Part shown: one piece after another, positions 5,869-8,974 of the stretch | Numbering within the stretch: position 1 is the stretch's first letter | Layout of the letters: the number at the start of each line of letters is the position of its first letter | Source of the DNA: JBBSEX01 sp038239345 | Lineage (GTDB): Bacteria > Acidobacteriota > Terriglobia > Bryobacterales > Bryobacteraceae | NCBI GenBank assembly: GCA_038239345.1 | Contig: JBBSEX010000084.1 | Span: 1 to 8,974 of the forward strand | Length of the DNA stretch: 8,974 bases | Direction: 5' to 3' | The notes under the pieces: model-generated | What the model was told of the DNA's origin: nothing | Database searches by the model: none | The model's input: the letters and a program-made list of their open reading frames with translations, nothing else | Program-made: the position numbers and the translations under genes

Positions 5869-8800
5869 CTAGAAAATAAACTTCACGCCTAAACGAATTG
5901 TTCGGAAGTCCTGGTAAGCTCCGAAGTTCGGGTTTGCCGCCGAGAAGGCACTGCTGGCCGTCGTGCCTGGGCCGCCTCCGGCGCGGTAACTGGCACCGGG
6001 AAGTCCGTAGATGGCGTTATAGGGGATCGTGGTGGCCGAACTGACGCTACCCGGGAATACAAACTTCTTCGGATCGTAGCCGGCGAAGAATTTGCTTAAA
6101 GGAAGCTGAGCCTCGGAAACGGCTCCGGTCCTGTTAATCTGACTGACGCGCGAGATTGCCGCGCCCTGATTGAACAGATTGCGAATTTCGGCCTCAAACC
6201 TCACGCTGGTTCTTTCCGTGATCTTGACGGCGTGAGCTATAGACAAATCCGTTTGAGTGTAAACCGGAGTCCGCCCTAAGTCGCCGCGTCCGAATGGGAA
6301 CGTCGGAGCCGACAAATAGATCAGAGAAGTGGTATCGTTGGTCCCGCTGAAGGCTAACTGATTCACACCGAAGAAGGTGTCACCGATCTTTGTTTTCAAG
6401 TCATAGGACCCGAAAAACTTGAACGTATGCGGCCGATCGGTACCGAGCAGGCCAAGCACGTTCTGCTGACTCCCCGTATCGTCGAAGTAAGTGTACGGCA
6501 AGTCAAAGGCACGGTTGTTGTTGGGGTTGGAGCGTCCGGATTCATCCGAGTTGCCCAGACCGGAGTAGTTGCCGTAGAGACGGCTCCACGTGTAAGACGG
6601 GACCAGGTTGAACCGGCCAACCTGACCTTGCAGCCGAAACTCGACACCATCATACTGCCGTACTGCTTTTGGAACAAGGAAGTTCCCGTTGGGGGTTTTT
6701 CCATCGTAAATGTGCAGAGGATCCTGGCGAGTCTGGCCGAACCCGGGATTCCCAATCAAATAGGTTTCGTTATCCTCCGCGTCGAGAACTCCGATATCTT
6801 CGATGGTCTGCAACAGGTCCTTCCGCGTATACCGCACGGAAGCAACCAGTCGGCTGGCGAGTTGATGGTCTAGGCCAATATTGAAGTCACGCGATTTGTA
6901 CGGCTTGAGGTTTTGCTCAATGCCATCTAATTGTCCCTGAGCGTTAATCGGGACAGTGCGATTATCGAACGTTATAATCGGTGTTCCCAACGCCCCGGGA
7001 TTCGTTTTGCTCAACGAGAGTACATCCGGTTTGTCCAGTGTGTAAACATGGCTCATCCAGAACTCGCCACCGAAAGAGCCGCGTGCCAGGTTGTATTTAA
7101 GAACGTCGTAGAACAAACCGTAGCTGCCGAATACCTTCCACTTTCCGTCGCCTCGCACGTCCCAAGCACCGCCGATACGCGGCGCAATCTTTTGGCCCCA
7201 ATCGAAGGAGACGGGGTTGGCGACCTTCTTTCCATTCACGACGGGCGTATATGGAGGTAAGAATTCATTCTCAAAGCGGACACCGACATTCAGGGTCACG
7301 TGCGGATGGATTCGCCACTGGTCCTGGATGTAAAAACCCTGGTTGCGGCCATTTACTTTCGAGTCGTTCTTTACCCCGTCCTCCCAGGTGTAGTAGCCGT
7401 ATGTGCCCCGTCGATTCGTGATGCTGCCACGGGTATAGGCATCCCCCCAGTTGATGGTGAAATTACCGTTCGGGTAATCGGCCAACACGTCGTTGCCGAC
7501 GCGGTTCAAGGCATAGCCGGCTTTGAAGGTATGTTGTTGGCCGAATAGCGTTGCGATGAAAGTTCCGTCGATATACACGTTATGCCGGGTGGTGATATCG
7601 CGAGCGGTCTGAAACGTATTGCTCACGTTGGCGAAGCCCGTACCACCAGGAGTCGGAACGCCGGCCGGGGCAGCGGTATTGTATATCACATACGGGGCAG
7701 TCGGAATACCATAGTTGCCGTCCTTATTATTGAGGTATTTGTTACCGTAGCGAGCGCTTAAGATAATCCTGGGCGTCAGCGAATACGTAGCGCCTGCATT
7801 GACGGCCTGGGAAGGCGTGTACCCACCCTGGATGGAGAGATCGTTGGTGGGTGCCGAAATGCGGATATCACGGTTAGGCAGCGAGCCCGAACGCTTCACC
7901 GGCGACCAAATATAGGAGCCGTATATCTGCAGCTTGGATGATGCGGCGTAATCCAACCGGCTGACGGCATAGTGACGTAGAAAGTCTTGCGTGAAGGTCC
8001 GGGCGCCGCTGGTGTAGTTAATCGTACGGTCGGTGTGTTCAACTTCCGGAGAGTAACCGGCAAAGAAGAATACTTTGTCGCGAATAATCCGGCCGCCGGC
8101 GGTGAAGCCTGGGTACCACAAACTGTAGCTGTCCTCTTTGGGCCTAAAGAAATCGGCTACGTTGGCATTGGTGGGTGAACGCTGCCAAAAACCGCGATCA
8201 CCCGCATTCAAACCATCGCCGCTGTACTGCCCGTAGATGGTTCCATGAAAGGCGTTAGCGCCGTTGCGGATAGCGACGTTGATCACTCCACCGGTGGCAC
8301 CTCCGTACTCGGCCTCAAAGCCACCGCTCTTGATCTGCAGCTCCGAGATGAAGTCGAGCGGGATTGCATTGGCCCCGCGCAGGGCACCCGTGATGATGTC
8401 GGAAACCTCCACGCCGTCCAGATAATAGGTGTTCTCGAGTCCGCTGGAGCCATCCACTTGGATACCGCCAACGCCGGCGCTGCCGCCTTTGACCTCCTGG
8501 CGGACACCGGGCGCTAAGGCTAGGATGGAGTTGAAATTCCTGCCTTTCGCAAGATGGTCAAAAGTGGCCTGACCGATGACCGTATCGGTACGGCTGGAGG
8601 TGACGTCAAGCGAGGTGGCCGCGTCCATCACTTCTACCACCTGCGACGTTCCGCCCACGGTGATCTTCGGGTTGTAAGTGATCCGGGATCCAAGCTGGAC
8701 CGCAAGGTTGGACTGCTTCAATGAGGAGAAGCCGGTGGCCGAGACTTCCAGCGTGTAAACGCCTATTGGCAGATTGGCGAGCGTATAAGCGCCGCTGCCA

Positions 8801-8973
8801 TCTGTTGTCGCGGTAACGCCGCGCGGATTTCGTTCGCTGGTCGCGGTAATGGTTGCGTTCGGCACCACAGCGCCGCTGGCGTCCGTAACCACGCCTAGGA
8901 TCGTTCCCGAGTTCTCCTGAGCGTATCCGAGGAATGAAAAACAAAGAATCGCGCTGACGGCGATCCACCAGCC
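5869..8973 (-). CDS. Oar-like TonB-dependent receptor 2 (start just outside window)
   Basis: 1034 residues are visible and the frame stays open to the window edge, so only the first few residues are missing. The visible N-terminus, GWWIAVSAILCFSFLGYA then QENSG, is the core of a signal peptide, likely cut after residue 18. Residues about 23-105 are a carboxypeptidase-regulatory-like domain (GTILGVVTDASGAVVPNATI, then SGAYTLANLPIGVYTLEV). Residues about 115-245 are the plug, with GRNFNSILALAPGVRQ, GLENTYYLDGVEVSD and SELQIKSGGFEAEYGGATGG. The beta-barrel follows, with RNLFN in the penultimate strand and the terminal LGVKFIF. A GTG at 8892 could be mistaken for a start, but it lies inside the regulatory-like domain. 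Apart from one Cys in the signal peptide the protein has none. The loop before the last strand is long and rich in Gly, Ala and Ser. It shares the architecture of receptor 1 but is clearly diverged, so the two are not a recent duplication. Ligand unknown. Confidence 0.93.
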   Translation of the reverse strand, partial: GWWIAVSAILCFSFLGYAQENSGTILGVVTDASGAVVPNATITATSERNPRGVTATTDGSGAYTLANLPIGVYTLEVSATGFSSLKQSNLAVQLGSRITYNPKITVGGTSQVVEVMDAATSLDVTSSRTDTVIGQATFDHLAKGRNFNSILALAPGVRQEVKGGSAGVGGIQVDGSSGLENTYYLDGVEVSDIITGALRGANAIPLDFISELQIKSGGFEAEYGGATGGVINVAIRNGANAFHGTIYGQYSGDGLNAGDRGFWQRSPTNANVADFFRPKEDSYSLWYPGFTAGGRIIRDKVFFFAGYSPEVEHTDRTINYTSGARTFTQDFLRHYAVSRLDYAASSKLQIYGSYIWSPVKRSGSLPNRDIRISAPTNDLSIQGGYTPSQAVNAGATYSLTPRIILSARYGNKYLNNKDGNYGIPTAPYVIYNTAAPAGVPTPGGTGFANVSNTFQTARDITTRHNVYIDGTFIATLFGQQHTFKAGYALNRVGNDVLADYPNGNFTINWGDAYTRGSITNRRGTYGYYTWEDGVKNDSKVNGRNQGFYIQDQWRIHPHVTLNVGVRFENEFLPPYTPVVNGKKVANPVSFDWGQKIAPRIGGAWDVRGDGKWKVFGSYGLFYDVLKYNLARGSFGGEFWMSHVYTLDKPDVLSLSKTNPGALGTPIITFDNRTVPINAQGQLDGIEQNLKPYKSRDFNIGLDHQLASRLVASVRYTRKDLLQTIEDIGVLDAEDNETYLIGNPGFGQTRQDPLHIYDGKTPNGNFLVPKAVRQYDGVEFRLQGQVGRFNLVPSYTWSRLYGNYSGLGNSDESGRSNPNNNRAFDLPYTYFDDTGSQQNVLGLLGTDRPHTFKFFGSYDLKTKIGDTFFGVNQLAFSGTNDTTSLIYLSAPTFPFGRGDLGRTPVYTQTDLSIAHAVKITERTSVRFEAEIRNLFNQGAAISRVSQINRTGAVSEAQLPLSKFFAGYDPKKFVFPGSVSSATTIPYNAIYGLPGASYRAGGGPGTTASSAFSAANPNFGAYQDFRTIRLGVKFIF

Positions 8974-8974
8974 G

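Noticed and set aside
6427..6873. Plus-strand open frame of 148 codons
   Set aside because: Antisense to the receptor 2 barrel, no Shine-Dalgarno or domain; a shadow of the coding strand.
8606..8968. Minus-strand frame beginning MDRRQRDSLFF
   Set aside because: It overlaps the receptor 2 signal peptide and regulatory-like domain in another frame and is Arg-rich without domain features.
1..8974. CRISPR array, tRNA, rRNA, insertion sequence or phage genes
   Set aside because: No repeated spaced units, RNA-gene motifs, transposase or phage protein signatures were found on either strand.

Overview
The window looks like chromosomal DNA of a soil-type acidobacterium (Acidobacteriota). Three things suggest this: two large Oar-like TonB-dependent receptors, each with an N-terminal carboxypeptidase-regulatory-like domain; a secreted GWxTD-domain protein; and the start of an 'ANAQ-STGP-EGKARS-HGL' family protein. 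All of these are common in that phylum. The assignment is inferred from gene content alone. All four genes lie on the minus strand, so transcription runs from position 8974 towards 1.

In transcription order: (1) 8973-5869, TonB-dependent receptor 2, missing only the first few residues at the window edge, followed by a GC-rich hairpin (5832-5857) without a U-tract. (2) A 337-base intergenic stretch (5868-5532) with a possible sigma-54-type promoter (5652-5668) and a strong Shine-Dalgarno. (3) 5531-2529, TonB-dependent receptor 1, 1000 residues, followed by a convincing rho-independent terminator (2464-2501). (4) 2422-458, a GWxTD-domain protein of 654 residues, whose start lies directly behind that terminator and behind a perfect 23-bp tandem repeat (2424-2469). 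(5) A 288-base gap (457-170) with two small hairpins, one of them resembling a REP-type palindrome. (6) 169-2, the first 56 residues of an uncharacterised HGL-motif protein, truncated by the window start.

The coherent theme is the cell envelope. Two outer-membrane receptors of the type that take up or bind large ligands sit upstream of a secreted protein with an uncharacterised domain and TPR-like repeats. The substrates cannot be read from the sequence. No RNA gene, CRISPR array, transposase, phage gene or clear novel system is visible. The most interesting signals are the tandem repeat that serves as both terminator tail and ribosome-binding region, the sigma-54-like site, and a cysteine pair next to an Asp-rich loop in receptor 1.
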